DNA of 64,000 bases from Chitinophaga eiseniae (GCF_012641265.1 NZ_JABAHZ010000001.1:992001-1056000); one strand, 5' to 3'. Numbered from the stretch's first letter, positions 20,317 to 29,440 are shown. Numbers and translations: made by a program. The notes: generated by a model not told the origin, from the sequence alone.

Positions 20317-20410
20317 CCATTTATAGTATATTGACACATACCGGTACTTTATCAGCCGGTTATATATATTTCGCCCAAAACAAGCTACTTTCACGGGTTA
20401 TCATTCAACA

Positions 20411-21414
20411 TTGTGCATGTTAAAACGTATTACCTGTTTATTATTGCTGGCAATGGGACTTTCAAACGTCCTGTATAGCCAGACCTGGGGCAACCTGGAC
20501 CTTATTCCCCGGCCGGCAAGGATAATGGCTATCGCGGGCACTTTTACCTTTACCCCTCAGGGTAAGGTATACAGCACTCCCCGTTTTAAAGAAGTAGCGG
20601 CCTTACTTGCCGGCACCACCGGGCCATTGGGGGCTATCTCCCCCTGGAAAAACTATATAGTTACGAACCGGTGCGCCGGTTACAATCGCACTATCTCTTA
20701 CTTCAACGGCTACACGTAAACTATTATCGGCCATCGTATGCGGTTACGATTCACCCAGATATAAATATCGCAGCACATAAAACTGTTATTTCCTTTAGTA
20801 CGGAACAATACCAACCACAGATCCGGTATACCCTCGATGGTACGGTGCCTGCGAGCCAGTCGGCGTTGTATGCCAGTTCTTTTGAAGTACACGGTACAGC
20901 CACCGTTACTGCTGCAATCTTCAAAGACAATAATATGCCAGGCAAACCTGCTTCCCTTCGGCTCGACCATCACCTCGCACTTGGCAAAAAGGTGATCTAT
21001 AATCTCCCCTACAGCAAAGGCTATCCTGGTCAGCGGGAATCTACGCTGGTAAATGGTTACCGGGGATCGCTCACCTACGGCGATGGCCAATGGCAGGGAT
21101 TTGAAGGGAAAGATATGGACGTTACTATCGATATGGATCAGGCCACCGCACTCAAAAGCCTGTCGGTTTCCTTCATGCAGCAAACCGGCCCCGGAGTATA
21201 TATACCGGCCTTCGTGGAAGTATTGGTGTCTGATGATAATAAAGATTTCAGGAAGGTAAAACAGATAGACAATGATGTCCCTGCTACGCAATCAACACTG
21301 ACGTTTAAAGACTTCCGGTTTGATTTAAAGGGGCAGTCGGCGCGGTATATCCGGATACATGCAAAGAACCTGCAACATGGCTTTCTCTTCGCAGACGAAG
21401 TAATTATCTATTAA
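20411..21414 (+). pseudogene. GH20 beta-N-acetylhexosaminidase relic lacking the catalytic barrel
   Basis: Two fragments in different frames. The first (20411-20719) has a signal peptide (LLLLAMGLSNVLYSQ) and the start of a GH20 N-terminal domain (LIPRPARIMAIAGTFTFTP). The second (reading through to 21414) has the C-terminal parts of such enzymes: a chitobiase/Fn3-like domain with IRYTLDGTVP and a discoidin-like domain (TLVNGYRGSLTYGDGQWQGF ... GFLFADEVIIY). The ~350-residue TIM barrel with the catalytic Asp-Glu pair is missing, and the frame shifts near 20650-20710. This fits an internal deletion of a chitin or N-glycan-degrading enzyme. The second fragment might still be translated from 20671, but without its signal peptide. 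An assembly error is less likely given the size of the missing part. Confidence 0.8.
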
Positions 21415-21475
21415 CGTTTAGGCCTGCCTGTTAGCACATCGACTAACGGGCAGGCCTAAACGTTATTATTTTCTC
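21413..21475. terminator. Bidirectional terminator between GH20 relic and S41 peptidase gene
   Basis: 22-bp inverted repeat with a single G-T mismatch (21413-21434 with 21443-21464) and an 8-nt loop, between convergent reading frames. The left arm overlaps the stop codon at 21412-21414. A T-rich stretch follows on the plus strand. Confidence 0.8.
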
Positions 21476-21483
21476 CTTGATTT

Positions 21484-23094
21484 TTATCTGATCTTCTGCC
21501 TCATCCTGAAATCAACCATGCCGTTGAAATTAGGGGCCGGATGGCTATTCTGGATGGGGATCTGTAAACTACCTCCGCTGGTCGGAACTGCCGCCAGGCG
21601 CGCATTACGCGGGATACTCAGATAAGCGCCCGTCCGAACATAATTCAGTACCTGTTTGATATTCTGATCGGTAGTGTCACCCCATGGCACGTTTACAAAA
21701 TCATGCGCAAAGGCGCCGAAATCTTCGCCGATGCCGGTAAAATACCCGCCCTCTCCTTTTGCATTCATGGTTTCAAAGTTAATGGCATACAGGTCGGCCA
21801 GGTATTTAGGCTGATGTGTGTTGTCGTACATCGAAATATTAAAATCGATGAATCCTACCGGTTTGCCATAGGTAGTATCTCCCACCAACCTTACATTCAT
21901 GTAGGGTTTCAGGTTGTTCAACGTCAGCTCACTGGCGGATGCTGTACCCCGGGAAACAATAAAGAAAACATTATCCAGTGTGAAACCACCAGTATTGGCC
22001 GGGAAGTTTACCTGCGATGCCAGGCCGGCGGCATTCAGGTTCTGCGTAAGGGCTTCATTATACTTATACTTGTACATGACCTTCCCTGCTGCCGAAGCGG
22101 GTGCAATCGCACTATCGAGGTACTCGGCAGTAGTGGTGGCGCCGCCGCCATTATAACGGAGATCTACCACCAGGTTCCGGATACCCTGGGAAGCAAATTT
22201 ACCCAGCGTTTGATCCAGTGCTATTTTCGTAGCCGTAGGCTGTCCTTTTTCATTAAATACGCTGGCAAAAGTATACAGGCCGAAATAACCTACTTTCACC
22301 GGACCGTGATTGGAGATCACGGTATAGATAGTGTCAAACAATACCGGGTTGATGTTATAGCCTGCAGTATTAATGGTGCGGGTAACCGGATCGTTCACGT
22401 TAGGCACCTTAAACGTCAGCGTAACACTGGAAGATTTGAGGATGGCATTGTACACAAAGTCGAGCGAGGCGCTGGTGGCATTGAAATCAGTTGTTCCGTT
22501 TACACTGGTAATCTCCCAGCCTCTTGTAACCCCTGCCTGCCCTGCCGGACTATTTTTGTCGGCATACAATACAAACAACCTCACCTTGTTGGTATTCGGT
22601 ACCAGTACTGGCGCATAATCCAGGCCCAGCGAGCCGGTAGCGGCGATATAAGCCTGGGAAGAAACGCCATTCATCAGCTTGTTGGTGAGCGTACCATCGC
22701 GATCCAGGAAGCTATAACGGTCGAAGGGCCTTCCTGTAGTGGGGTTAATGGCATATCGCTTCATTTGTTCCAGCAAACTATCGGCATTGGCAAATTGCTT
22801 ATCAAAGGGATTCAGTACCGGCACCGATTTATTCCAATAATAAGTCGGTAATCCCGTACTGGCATTCCGCCCGCCATCGCCATAGGTCACCTGCATAATC
22901 TGGTACATCAGGTACCGCAGGGAATCTTCCTTCATGGCATCTGTAATAACGGGGCCTGTCCCTGGATCGGGAGCGGGGTTATGGTCTTTATGACAAGACA
23001 TCAAAACGCCGGCACAAAAAACGCCAGCCAGCATTGCTTTTGCTCCTGTAGTAAACAGCTCTCTATACATAAAAACGGTTAAGACGATCTGCAC
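21484..23094 (-). CDS. S41 family peptidase lipoprotein (C-terminal-processing-protease-like)
   Basis: Up to 536 residues. The likely start is the internal ATG at 23070 (MYRELFTTG), which gives a clean lipoprotein signal ending LMSC, so the protein should be membrane-anchored in the envelope. The middle carries a PDZ-like segment (ADKNSPAGQAGVTRGWEITSVNG). The S41 core follows (KVGYFGLYTF, NLVVDLRYNGGG), with the nucleophile in SRGTASASELTLNNLKP (Ser of SAS). The downstream KPVGF element is also present. It processes proteins at C-termini; the target is unknown. It follows the CBM9-like gene by about 8-32 bp on the same strand, so the two probably form an operon. Confidence 0.88.
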   Translation of the reverse strand: MQIVLTVFMYRELFTTGAKAMLAGVFCAGVLMSCHKDHNPAPDPGTGPVITDAMKEDSLRYLMYQIMQVTYGDGGRNASTGLPTYYWNKSVPVLNPFDKQFANADSLLEQMKRYAINPTTGRPFDRYSFLDRDGTLTNKLMNGVSSQAYIAATGSLGLDYAPVLVPNTNKVRLFVLYADKNSPAGQAGVTRGWEITSVNGTTDFNATSASLDFVYNAILKSSSVTLTFKVPNVNDPVTRTINTAGYNINPVLFDTIYTVISNHGPVKVGYFGLYTFASVFNEKGQPTATKIALDQTLGKFASQGIRNLVVDLRYNGGGATTTAEYLDSAIAPASAAGKVMYKYKYNEALTQNLNAAGLASQVNFPANTGGFTLDNVFFIVSRGTASASELTLNNLKPYMNVRLVGDTTYGKPVGFIDFNISMYDNTHQPKYLADLYAINFETMNAKGEGGYFTGIGEDFGAFAHDFVNVPWGDTTDQNIKQVLNYVRTGAYLSIPRNARLAAVPTSGGSLQIPIQNSHPAPNFNGMVDFRMRQKIR

Positions 23095-23102
23095 TGCCCC
23101 AA

Positions 23103-23861
23103 CTAGTGGCTGGCCAGTGTTTGCCTGGTCCAGAAGTCGGCAGAATAGTACATGGCGAAATTGTCTTCATACTCACCAGGCATGGGAGCCGCCTGCCCTT
23201 TGGCCCGCTTGGCTTCCATTTCCTTTTTATCTTCCCGCTTCATCGCATTCACCTTAAAATGATAGGCAATGGCTTGACTGGCCAACGAGGTAACACCCAA
23301 AGTTTTTAACGGGATAGCCACCTCCAGTACCAGGTTCCCGGCGGCCTCATAAGTGCCGGCTGTTTGAATACCAAACGTATTGCGCACTGGAATATTGCCA
23401 TCCGGTATACCTTCAAAACCCGATACTTTAATTTCTTTAACGTTAGCCAGCACCTGCTTTTTCAGCTCCCCGGCAATTAAAGCCCTGGAAGCTTCAGGAA
23501 CATCCGGCGCCCCGGTGCTTACGTTTTCCGTTAGGGGAAACGTAATAGAAGCACCTCCCTTTTTCTTCCCGGTGGCATTCACGGAAAGCGTCAGGCCTGA
23601 ACGCATAATTTTCATCTGGCTCTTTGGATCAGGTACACTTACGATTACGTATATATTATCCTGATCGTTGGCTATGGTATAAAATAACTTGGTTTCATTA
23701 TTATAAAACTGGAGGGGCTTAGGCCATTCGGTAGCTTGTCCGTCTACCTTGATGTTGGCCGGCGCCCACTTGTTAGGTTCATCCTGCGCAGAAGCTTTTA
23801 CAAATAACAGTAATCCGGCTATTATCCCTGCTCCCGTTGTCAGTGCCCTGTTCATTTTCAT
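23103..23861 (-). CDS. Secreted CBM9/DOMON-like protein
   Basis: 252 residues. Signal peptide MKMNRALTTGAGIIAGLLLFVKASAQ, then a domain resembling family 9 carbohydrate-binding modules (KWAPANIKVDGQATEWPKPLQFYNNETKLFYTIANDQDNIYVIVSVPD reads as the usual opening beta strands). No catalytic site is visible, and there is a charged lysine/glutamate-rich segment near 215-232. Likely exported to the periplasm or beyond. First gene of a probable two-gene operon with the S41 peptidase. The ligand cannot be deduced. Confidence 0.75.
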   Translation of the reverse strand: MKMNRALTTGAGIIAGLLLFVKASAQDEPNKWAPANIKVDGQATEWPKPLQFYNNETKLFYTIANDQDNIYVIVSVPDPKSQMKIMRSGLTLSVNATGKKKGGASITFPLTENVSTGAPDVPEASRALIAGELKKQVLANVKEIKVSGFEGIPDGNIPVRNTFGIQTAGTYEAAGNLVLEVAIPLKTLGVTSLASQAIAYHFKVNAMKREDKKEMEAKRAKGQAAPMPGEYEDNFAMYYSADFWTRQTLASH

Positions 23862-23983
23862 GTGCTAATATTTTCAGTTGCACTACAAGGTTAGCAAAGA
23901 ATTTTGACAATCCACCAATAAAAAGCGTATATGGGGAAAAAGAGTCGGTGAATGGCCATTTTTGGGGAGTTAACAAGGGAAGC

Positions 23984-24016
23984 TTTGGGAGATGTGTATT
24001 GCCATCATCTCCCAAA
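23984..24016 (-). terminator. Terminator after the S74-like gene
   Basis: 11-bp stem (23984-23994 with 24006-24016) just beyond the stop codon of the minus-strand gene at 24025. The stem itself ends in AAA/TTT. Acts on the leftward transcript. Confidence 0.6.
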
Positions 24017-24024
24017 ATATACCA

Positions 24025-25233
24025 TCAGTGTTTCAGTTGCTTCAACAACATGTCTATCTGCGCCTGCTGCTCGTCATTTCTTTTATGTTGCTCAATGATA
24101 TACAGGGTAAGTTCCTCCACCTTTTCCAGCAATTTACGGTTCATCTCTCCCAAGTCCTGCCCTTCCTGCTGTATAGCTGCTGCATCCGGTATGCCTGGGA
24201 GGTGCTTGTATTGCGCTATATAATGCGCCAGGTCGTTCAGACGCGGCAATTGATACCCTTCGTGAAACACGTAATCCGGCCATGGATTGGCGGAAGTAAC
24301 TTTTACTCTCCGTGCAGCGATCGTTCCTTCTACTGCCAGCTTGTTCGTACCCGTAGTAGCTGTACCAATACCAACGCTGCCATCATTCAGGATAGTCATG
24401 CGAACAGGTGCAGTGGTGTTGCCCCGGGCGGTTTCAAAATAAATGCTTCCTGCATTGGCTGCACTAAGGTGTAAGTCCCTATAACTTTCAATGATATTGG
24501 CATCACGTTGGTTGGTAACAATATAGTTGCTGGTGGTGTTGCCAATGTACATTTGGGAATTAGTAATGCCCGTATTCACGATATTGAGCATGTTGGGATT
24601 ATTCGCCGCTGAAGTGGCCAGCTGCAAATGGTTCGTTGGAGCAGTAGTTCCAATACCCACGTTACCGTCCTCTCCAATATGCATTTTTACGCTAGGTTCT
24701 CCCCCGGTGTTATTGACACCGCTCGTTAAAAATTGCAGGTAAGTATCCCAGGATCCTCCCCTGTAAGAACGCACAATAGCTTTACCGGCGCCTGCGAACT
24801 CATAGGAAAGATCACGCCTGCTTTCCGGGCCATAAGGGCTGTTAGGCCCCACGACAACCAGCTTATAATAATTACTGTCGGTGGCACTTCCTACAGTTAG
24901 AAGAGGTGCGTTCAGGGATTTTTTCACTGACAGGTCTCCAACGGGAGTTAACTTCATGATAAGGTCCCGGTCTGTGGTAAAATCGACTGCTACATCATTG
25001 GCCAGCCACCTAAACTGGAAGCCAAGATACGCATAGTTGCTGATAGCCGAATTAATGGAGGCCCCGGTTTGAAAGGTTAACCCGGATCTGAAATTGGCAC
25101 TGTAGAAACTGCTGAAAATATTGTTTCGATAGGTCTTGTTTAAATAGATGGTATCAAAACTACCAATCTGGGCCTTCGTTTGCTGGGATAACAATCCTGC
25201 GCAAAGCGCCAGGAAAAGGGTTAATTTTCTCAT
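24025..25233 (-). CDS. Secreted tail-fibre-like protein with C-terminal S74-type coiled coil
   Basis: 402 residues with a Sec signal peptide (MRKLTLFLALCAGLLSQQTKA). The body contains beta-helix-like stretches with the recurrent VGIGTT motif (GNVGIGTTAPTNHLQL and GSVGIGTATTGTNKLAVEG), typical of Bacteroidota proteins that resemble phage tail fibres. The C-terminal ~90 residues (DYVFHEGYQLPRLNDL, HLPGIPDAAAI, then a heptad coiled coil ELTLYIIEQ...QAQIDMLLKQL) match the peptidase-S74 / intramolecular-chaperone-like end. Probably a trimeric surface protein. Role unknown; no phage genes are nearby. Confidence 0.8.
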   Translation of the reverse strand: MRKLTLFLALCAGLLSQQTKAQIGSFDTIYLNKTYRNNIFSSFYSANFRSGLTFQTGASINSAISNYAYLGFQFRWLANDVAVDFTTDRDLIMKLTPVGDLSVKKSLNAPLLTVGSATDSNYYKLVVVGPNSPYGPESRRDLSYEFAGAGKAIVRSYRGGSWDTYLQFLTSGVNNTGGEPSVKMHIGEDGNVGIGTTAPTNHLQLATSAANNPNMLNIVNTGITNSQMYIGNTTSNYIVTNQRDANIIESYRDLHLSAANAGSIYFETARGNTTAPVRMTILNDGSVGIGTATTGTNKLAVEGTIAARRVKVTSANPWPDYVFHEGYQLPRLNDLAHYIAQYKHLPGIPDAAAIQQEGQDLGEMNRKLLEKVEELTLYIIEQHKRNDEQQAQIDMLLKQLKH

Positions 25234-25275
25234 CGTACAGAAAAGGTATTAGGGTTTAGAAATGAATGTAAAGAA

Positions 25276-25305
25276 ACAAAAAAACAGGGATCTCTCCCTG
25301 CTTTT
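25276..25305 (-). terminator. Terminator of serA
   Basis: Read on the minus strand: CAGGGA, 4-nt loop, TCCCTG, then seven T. It lies 35-60 bp after the serA stop codon and just before the start of the S74-like gene. Confidence 0.75.
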
Positions 25306-25334
25306 TCTAAAAATATTTATGTTGATTGCACGTC

Positions 25335-26570
25335 TTAATACAGCAACCTTGTTTTAATAGTATGTTCTACTTCTTTGAGTAGCGCCAATGCTTCCTGTGA
25401 TAAACGGGTATCCACATCGAGTACTACATAACCAATCTGGTCGTTGGTTTTCAGGTATTGTCCGAGGATATTGATTTTGTTGGAAGACAGTGCGGTATTG
25501 ATCGCCGACAACACGCCTGGCACGTTCTGGTGGATGTGCAGGATGCGGTGTGTGTTTTCAATCGGTGGTACGCTGATGGCAGGCACAGTATGCGAACCAA
25601 AGCTGGCGCCTTTTTCGAGGTAATTGAGCATTTTACTGCTCACATCCAGCCCGATGTTATGCTGCGCTTCTTCGGTACTACCCCCGATATGCGGCGTTAA
25701 AATAACGTTGGATAATTTTTGCAGCGGCGTACTGAAAGCAGCCCCGTTCTTTTCCGGTTCTACCGGGAACACATCGATGGCAGCGCCAGACAACAGGCCA
25801 CTTTCCAATGCGTCCTTCAATGCTTCCAGGTCTACCACTTCCCCACGGGCGTAGTTAATAAAGATAGCGCCTGGTTTAGCATCTGCCAGCACCTCTTTGG
25901 TGATCATGTTGGCAGTAGTTTTACTGGAAGGCACATGCAAGGAAATAATGTCCGACTTATTAAACAATTCCTTCAGCGTACGTTGCTGTTCTGCATTTCC
26001 CAGGGGCAGCTTGGTTTCTGCATCGTAATAAATTACGTTCATGCCCATACCTTCTGCCAGTACACTCACCTGGCTACCAATGTTACCATATCCTACTATA
26101 CCCAGCGTTTTACCTCTGAGTTCATAACTACCGGTAGCTTCTTTCAGCCAGGTACCATTATGAGCCGCAGCATTCTTATCTACAATCCGGCGAATCAGGA
26201 TGATGGATAACCCTATTACCAGTTCGGCTACCGAACGGGTATTGGAATAAGGCGCATTGTATACCGCCACACCATGTTCTGTTGCTGCTTTCAGGTCTAC
26301 CTGGTTGGTACCTATACAAAAACATCCTATTGCCTGCAATTTCTTTGCTGCCTCCAGCACTCTACGGGTAACCTTGGTTTTAGAACGTATTCCTAGGAGA
26401 TGTACATCCTTGATCTCGTTGATCAGATCATCTTCATTCATCGCGCCCGACAACTTACGCACCTGGTACCCCGCCGACGTAAATTCTGCCACGGCGGCAT
26501 CACTGATGTTTTCCAATAATAAAATACTGATCTTCTCTTTCGGATAACTTGTCGACTTTTGCTGGTCCAT
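25335..26570 (-). CDS. serA: D-3-phosphoglycerate dehydrogenase with C-terminal ACT domain
   Basis: 411 residues. Catalyses the first committed step of serine synthesis, 3-phosphoglycerate to 3-phosphohydroxypyruvate with NAD. Present are the substrate/NAD domains, the dinucleotide loop GIVGYGNIGSQV, the catalytic Arg in NYARGEVVD, the Glu in the VEPEK region and the His in TPHIGGSTEEAQ. The final ~75 residues (IHQNVPGVLSAINTALSS ... GYVVLDVD) form an ACT domain used for serine feedback in this family. It is the E. coli-like 410-residue class. It has its own promoter at 26647-26677 and a downstream terminator. Confidence 0.95.
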   Translation of the reverse strand: MDQQKSTSYPKEKISILLLENISDAAVAEFTSAGYQVRKLSGAMNEDDLINEIKDVHLLGIRSKTKVTRRVLEAAKKLQAIGCFCIGTNQVDLKAATEHGVAVYNAPYSNTRSVAELVIGLSIILIRRIVDKNAAAHNGTWLKEATGSYELRGKTLGIVGYGNIGSQVSVLAEGMGMNVIYYDAETKLPLGNAEQQRTLKELFNKSDIISLHVPSSKTTANMITKEVLADAKPGAIFINYARGEVVDLEALKDALESGLLSGAAIDVFPVEPEKNGAAFSTPLQKLSNVILTPHIGGSTEEAQHNIGLDVSSKMLNYLEKGASFGSHTVPAISVPPIENTHRILHIHQNVPGVLSAINTALSSNKINILGQYLKTNDQIGYVVLDVDTRLSQEALALLKEVEHTIKTRLLY

Positions 26571-26887
26571 AATATTATACTAGATTATATGTGTATCTCT
26601 GTGTTGCAATTGGCTTAATAATTGCTGATAGCGGGGAAACAGGGCACAAACCTACTCTATGTCGGGGAATATTCAAATAGTAGGAACATCAAATTCGATT
26701 TTATCAAAAAAACACGCGTATCAGGGACAAATTTTGAAGTTTTTTTAGCTTTTGGGCTTAAAAACCCATTAAAACGATCTGAAAACACTGTTTTTATTTG
26801 GCAATCATACACTTTGAATATAAATTTAGCGCCTTGTATTTTTATTAAGGGTCATTTGAATTAAGAAAGCTAGTATACACTCCTCTA
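26571..26887. other. 316-bp divergent intergenic region serA / serine hydrolase
   Basis: Holds the serA promoter. The rest is AT-rich and should hold the promoter of the rightward serine-hydrolase gene, which I could not place with confidence. An 80-codon open frame at 26622-26864 has atypical composition and is probably chance. No hairpin or repeat stands out. Confidence 0.5.
26647..26677 (-). promoter_or_regulatory. Consensus Bacteroidota promoter of serA
   Basis: Read on the minus strand: TTTG (26677-26674), 19-nt spacer, TAGGTTTG (26654-26647). Perfect match to TTTG-N19-TAnnTTTG. The 5' leader would be about 70 nt. Confidence 0.8.
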
Positions 26888-28096
26888 ATGAAGCGATTGA
26901 AAGCAGTAAGTATCATTTTAATATCGGGAATTGCAATTGTATCAAGTTGCCAGAGCAATGCAGCTCGCAGGGAAGCAAACAGAAAGAAAGCAACATCAGA
27001 CAGTGTTCTTTATACATTAGGATTAAACGATGCGGAAAAGGAAGCCATCCTTAAATCACCCCGCACCAAACAAATGCAACAGGAACTGGAAGCATTCTAT
27101 AACGGTAAACTTATCCGCAGCGGGTTCAACGGCGCGATGATTGTGGCCAGGAAAGGTGTCGTGATTTTTGAGAAATATCATGGATACGAAAACTCCCGTA
27201 GCAAGGCGCCAATTGTGGACAGCTCTGCCTTCCAGCTGGCTTCTGTTTCTAAAACATTTACCGGCGCAGCCGTACTATGGCTCGCACAAAAAGAACAACT
27301 CAGCCTGGACGATTCCCTGCAAAAGTTCTTTCCCACATTCCCCTACAAGGGAATCAACGTACGTATGCTGTTAAGCCACCGCAGCGGACTTCCGAACTAC
27401 CTCTACTTCTGTGACAGCCTCTGGAAAAAAGAATCAGGCTTTATCACCAACGATGAAGTAATTAAACTGATGGAAGTACATAAGCCGCCCATGCAGCATC
27501 TGCCAGGTACTCACTTCCAGTATTGCAATACCAACTATCTCCTGCTGGCGTCTATCATAGAAAAGGTAAGCGGACAAAAATATGCCGACTTCATGACGCA
27601 AACCATATTCAAACCGTTGGGCATGAACAGCACCTTTGTATTTAATCCGGGTAGCGCAGTACATACACACCAGACACAAAGCCACAAATATAACGGACAG
27701 TTTGAGCCCGACACTTATTTCGATGGCGTAATGGGCGATAAAGGTATCTACAGCTCCGCAGAAGATATGTTGAAATGGGACCAGGCGCTTTACTCCGGCC
27801 AGTTTCTGAATGAAGCCAGCCTGAAAGCAGCCTACACGCCTTACAGCAACGAGAAACCCGGCGTACGCAACTACGGCCTGGGATGGCGACTGATGGTATA
27901 CCCTGACAGCACCAAAAATATCGTGTACCACAACGGATGGTGGCATGGTAACAATACTGTGTTTTACCGCTTTGTACAAGACACCACTACCCTGATTATA
28001 TTAGGCAACAAATATAACCGCGGCATTTACCAGGCAGTAAAACCAGTACGTGAAATACTGGGCCATGGTGATGGCGAAGAAGCAGGAGAAGAATAA
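26888..28096 (+). CDS. Serine hydrolase lipoprotein (class C beta-lactamase / penicillin-binding fold)
   Basis: 402 residues. Lipoprotein signal with lipobox SSC (Cys21). The beta-lactamase-family core has the nucleophile motif SVSK (Ser119, Lys122) in FQLASVSKTFTGAAVLW, the second motif YCNTNY (YxN) and a C-terminal HNGWWHGNN segment in the place of the usual KTG/HxG motif. Bacteroidota encode many such enzymes; most are esterases, peptidases or D-aminopeptidases rather than antibiotic-resistance enzymes, so no resistance role should be assumed. Monocistronic, with a terminator at 28121-28153. Confidence 0.9.
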   Translation: MKRLKAVSIILISGIAIVSSCQSNAARREANRKKATSDSVLYTLGLNDAEKEAILKSPRTKQMQQELEAFYNGKLIRSGFNGAMIVARKGVVIFEKYHGYENSRSKAPIVDSSAFQLASVSKTFTGAAVLWLAQKEQLSLDDSLQKFFPTFPYKGINVRMLLSHRSGLPNYLYFCDSLWKKESGFITNDEVIKLMEVHKPPMQHLPGTHFQYCNTNYLLLASIIEKVSGQKYADFMTQTIFKPLGMNSTFVFNPGSAVHTHQTQSHKYNGQFEPDTYFDGVMGDKGIYSSAEDMLKWDQALYSGQFLNEASLKAAYTPYSNEKPGVRNYGLGWRLMVYPDSTKNIVYHNGWWHGNNTVFYRFVQDTTTLIILGNKYNRGIYQAVKPVREILGHGDGEEAGEE

Positions 28097-28120
28097 ATCA
28101 ACGACCGGTAACGATCTTAC

Positions 28121-28153
28121 AGCAGTGGCGCCAGCAGCGCTGCTGCTTTTTTT
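28121..28153 (+). terminator. Terminator of serine hydrolase gene
   Basis: AGCAG-rich imperfect stem (28121-28130 with 28138-28147) followed by at least six T. Confidence 0.7.
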
Positions 28154-28223
28154 ATGCCCTGTTATATCCAAGACCTTAATAATTAGATAACAAGACCTGT
28201 GCTGATTTAGCATCGATAGCCAT

Positions 28224-28231
28224 TACATTTG
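28224..28231 (+). promoter_or_regulatory. Possible -7 box of HD-protein gene
   Basis: TACATTTG matches TAnnTTTG, 57 nt before the start codon at 28289. The best -33 candidate (TGTG at 28198-28201) is 22 nt upstream, so spacing is long. Confidence 0.4.
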
Positions 28232-28288
28232 CGATAAGCGTTACCACGACTACTGAAAAACAGTCCTAACCCTCATTAATATAGGAAA

Positions 28289-28867
28289 ATGACCGACAAC
28301 GAATTACATGCACATACCGTTATCAACAATATCTTTGATTTATACGAACGTCTCGGGCACCAGGAATACGGAGAACAGGTAACGATGATGATGCATATGA
28401 TGCAAGCCGCCCTGATAGCGGAAAGTACTGGATTCGATGATGAGATGATTGTCGCCGCCTTCTTACACGATATCGGGCATTTTTTTGAACAGGAAGCGCA
28501 AATGGGCATCTATGGCAGCCAGGCGCACGACGACCTGGGCAGCGCTTACCTCATAGAATGTGGGTTTCCTGAAAGGATGGCCAAACTGGTCGGAAGTCAT
28601 GTGGCCGCCAAACGTTATCTCACCTGGTCCGACAGTGCTTATTACGATACGCTTTCTGAAGCCAGTAAACAAACCCTCGAATACCAGGGTGGGCCTATGA
28701 CTGAAGAAGAAGCCCTTGCTTTCCGCGGTGATCCCCTGTTCCAACAATACATCCAGATAAGAATATGGGACGATATGGGAAAAGAAACCGACATGCCGGT
28801 ACTGCCCGGAGACATTAGCCGGATGAAGCAAAAAACGCTGTCCTACCTGCTGGAGCATTATCAATAA
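28289..28867 (+). CDS. HD-domain protein of the PhnZ phosphonate-oxygenase type
   Basis: 192 residues. The HD metal site is complete: His36, His60-Asp61 in LHDIGHFF, and His104. The segment HVAAKRYLTW (104-113) with a later GGPMTEEEA is typical of PhnZ-like HD-domain oxygenases, which use a mixed-valence di-iron centre to cleave 2-amino-1-hydroxyethylphosphonate. That assignment comes from family resemblance. No phnY or other phosphonate genes lie in this window, so the in vivo substrate may be a different alcohol or phosphonate. The gene is followed 37 bp later by a HEAT-like gene on the same strand, probably co-transcribed. Confidence 0.78.
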   Translation: MTDNELHAHTVINNIFDLYERLGHQEYGEQVTMMMHMMQAALIAESTGFDDEMIVAAFLHDIGHFFEQEAQMGIYGSQAHDDLGSAYLIECGFPERMAKLVGSHVAAKRYLTWSDSAYYDTLSEASKQTLEYQGGPMTEEEALAFRGDPLFQQYIQIRIWDDMGKETDMPVLPGDISRMKQKTLSYLLEHYQ

Positions 28868-28904
28868 ACCAGGCTGATTAAGCTACTTGTATTAACTTTC
28901 CGGT

Positions 28905-29420
28905 ATGGACCTTAGAACAACCATACTGGCAGAACACTCCCGTACGCAATCACTGTACGTTGCAGGCTGGATCGGCAATAGTGCTTCCCGATTCCGGCAG
29001 CTCATACAATTATTTTTGGAAGATGAATACCGCGTGGTACAAAGATCCGCCTGGATCATTAGCTTCGTGGCCATGAAACACCCGGCACTGCTAACTCCTC
29101 ACCTGCCCGCCATGGTGGCCAGGATGGAAGATGCCGGCATCCCGGTAGCCGTTAAAAGAAATGTGCTCAGGATACTGCAATACCTTTCCATCCCCCCGTC
29201 CCTTCACGGCGCAGTGATGAACAGCTGCTTCCGCTTCCTGGAAGACCTGGAAGAACCTGTAGCGGTAAAAGCCTTTTCCATGAGTATCTTAGCCGGTTTG
29301 GCGAAAGACTATCCCGATATTAAAAATGAGATCCGCCTCCTGGTGGAAGACCAGCTGGAAACCAATCCCACGCCCGGTATCCGGTCGAGGGCAAAGAAGG
29401 TACTGAAAGCCATTCAATAA
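28905..29420 (+). CDS. HEAT/ARM-repeat-like small protein
   Basis: 171-residue all-helical soluble protein. Helical repeats have the pattern VVQRSAWIISFVAMKHP ... VAVKRNVLRILQYLSIP ... EPVAVKAFSMSILAGLAKDYP, which resembles HEAT/ARM solenoids (about 35-40 residue period, V-x-K/R-x-x-A-x-x-x-L). No signal peptide or active site. Close downstream of the HD gene (37 bp). Function unknown. It is unrelated by sequence to the larger HEAT protein of the retron locus as far as I can judge. Confidence 0.75.
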   Translation: MDLRTTILAEHSRTQSLYVAGWIGNSASRFRQLIQLFLEDEYRVVQRSAWIISFVAMKHPALLTPHLPAMVARMEDAGIPVAVKRNVLRILQYLSIPPSLHGAVMNSCFRFLEDLEEPVAVKAFSMSILAGLAKDYPDIKNEIRLLVEDQLETNPTPGIRSRAKKVLKAIQ

Positions 29421-29440
29421 AACACGCAAGCCCATAAACG

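Noticed and set aside
21703..22851. 382-codon plus-strand frame opposite the S41 peptidase gene
   Set aside because: Antisense to a gene with clear motifs and a signal peptide; its own translation shows no domain and an odd composition.
26622..26864. 80-codon ORF in the serA / serine hydrolase gap
   Set aside because: It overlaps the serA promoter, is AT-rich with unusual composition, and resembles nothing I recognise.
26888..28096. Antibiotic-resistance beta-lactamase
   Set aside because: SxxK and YxN are shared with many esterases and peptidases. No canonical KTG motif and no resistance context.
28905..29420. Second retron-associated HEAT protein
   Set aside because: Over 30 kb from the RT locus, and paired with an HD enzyme instead.
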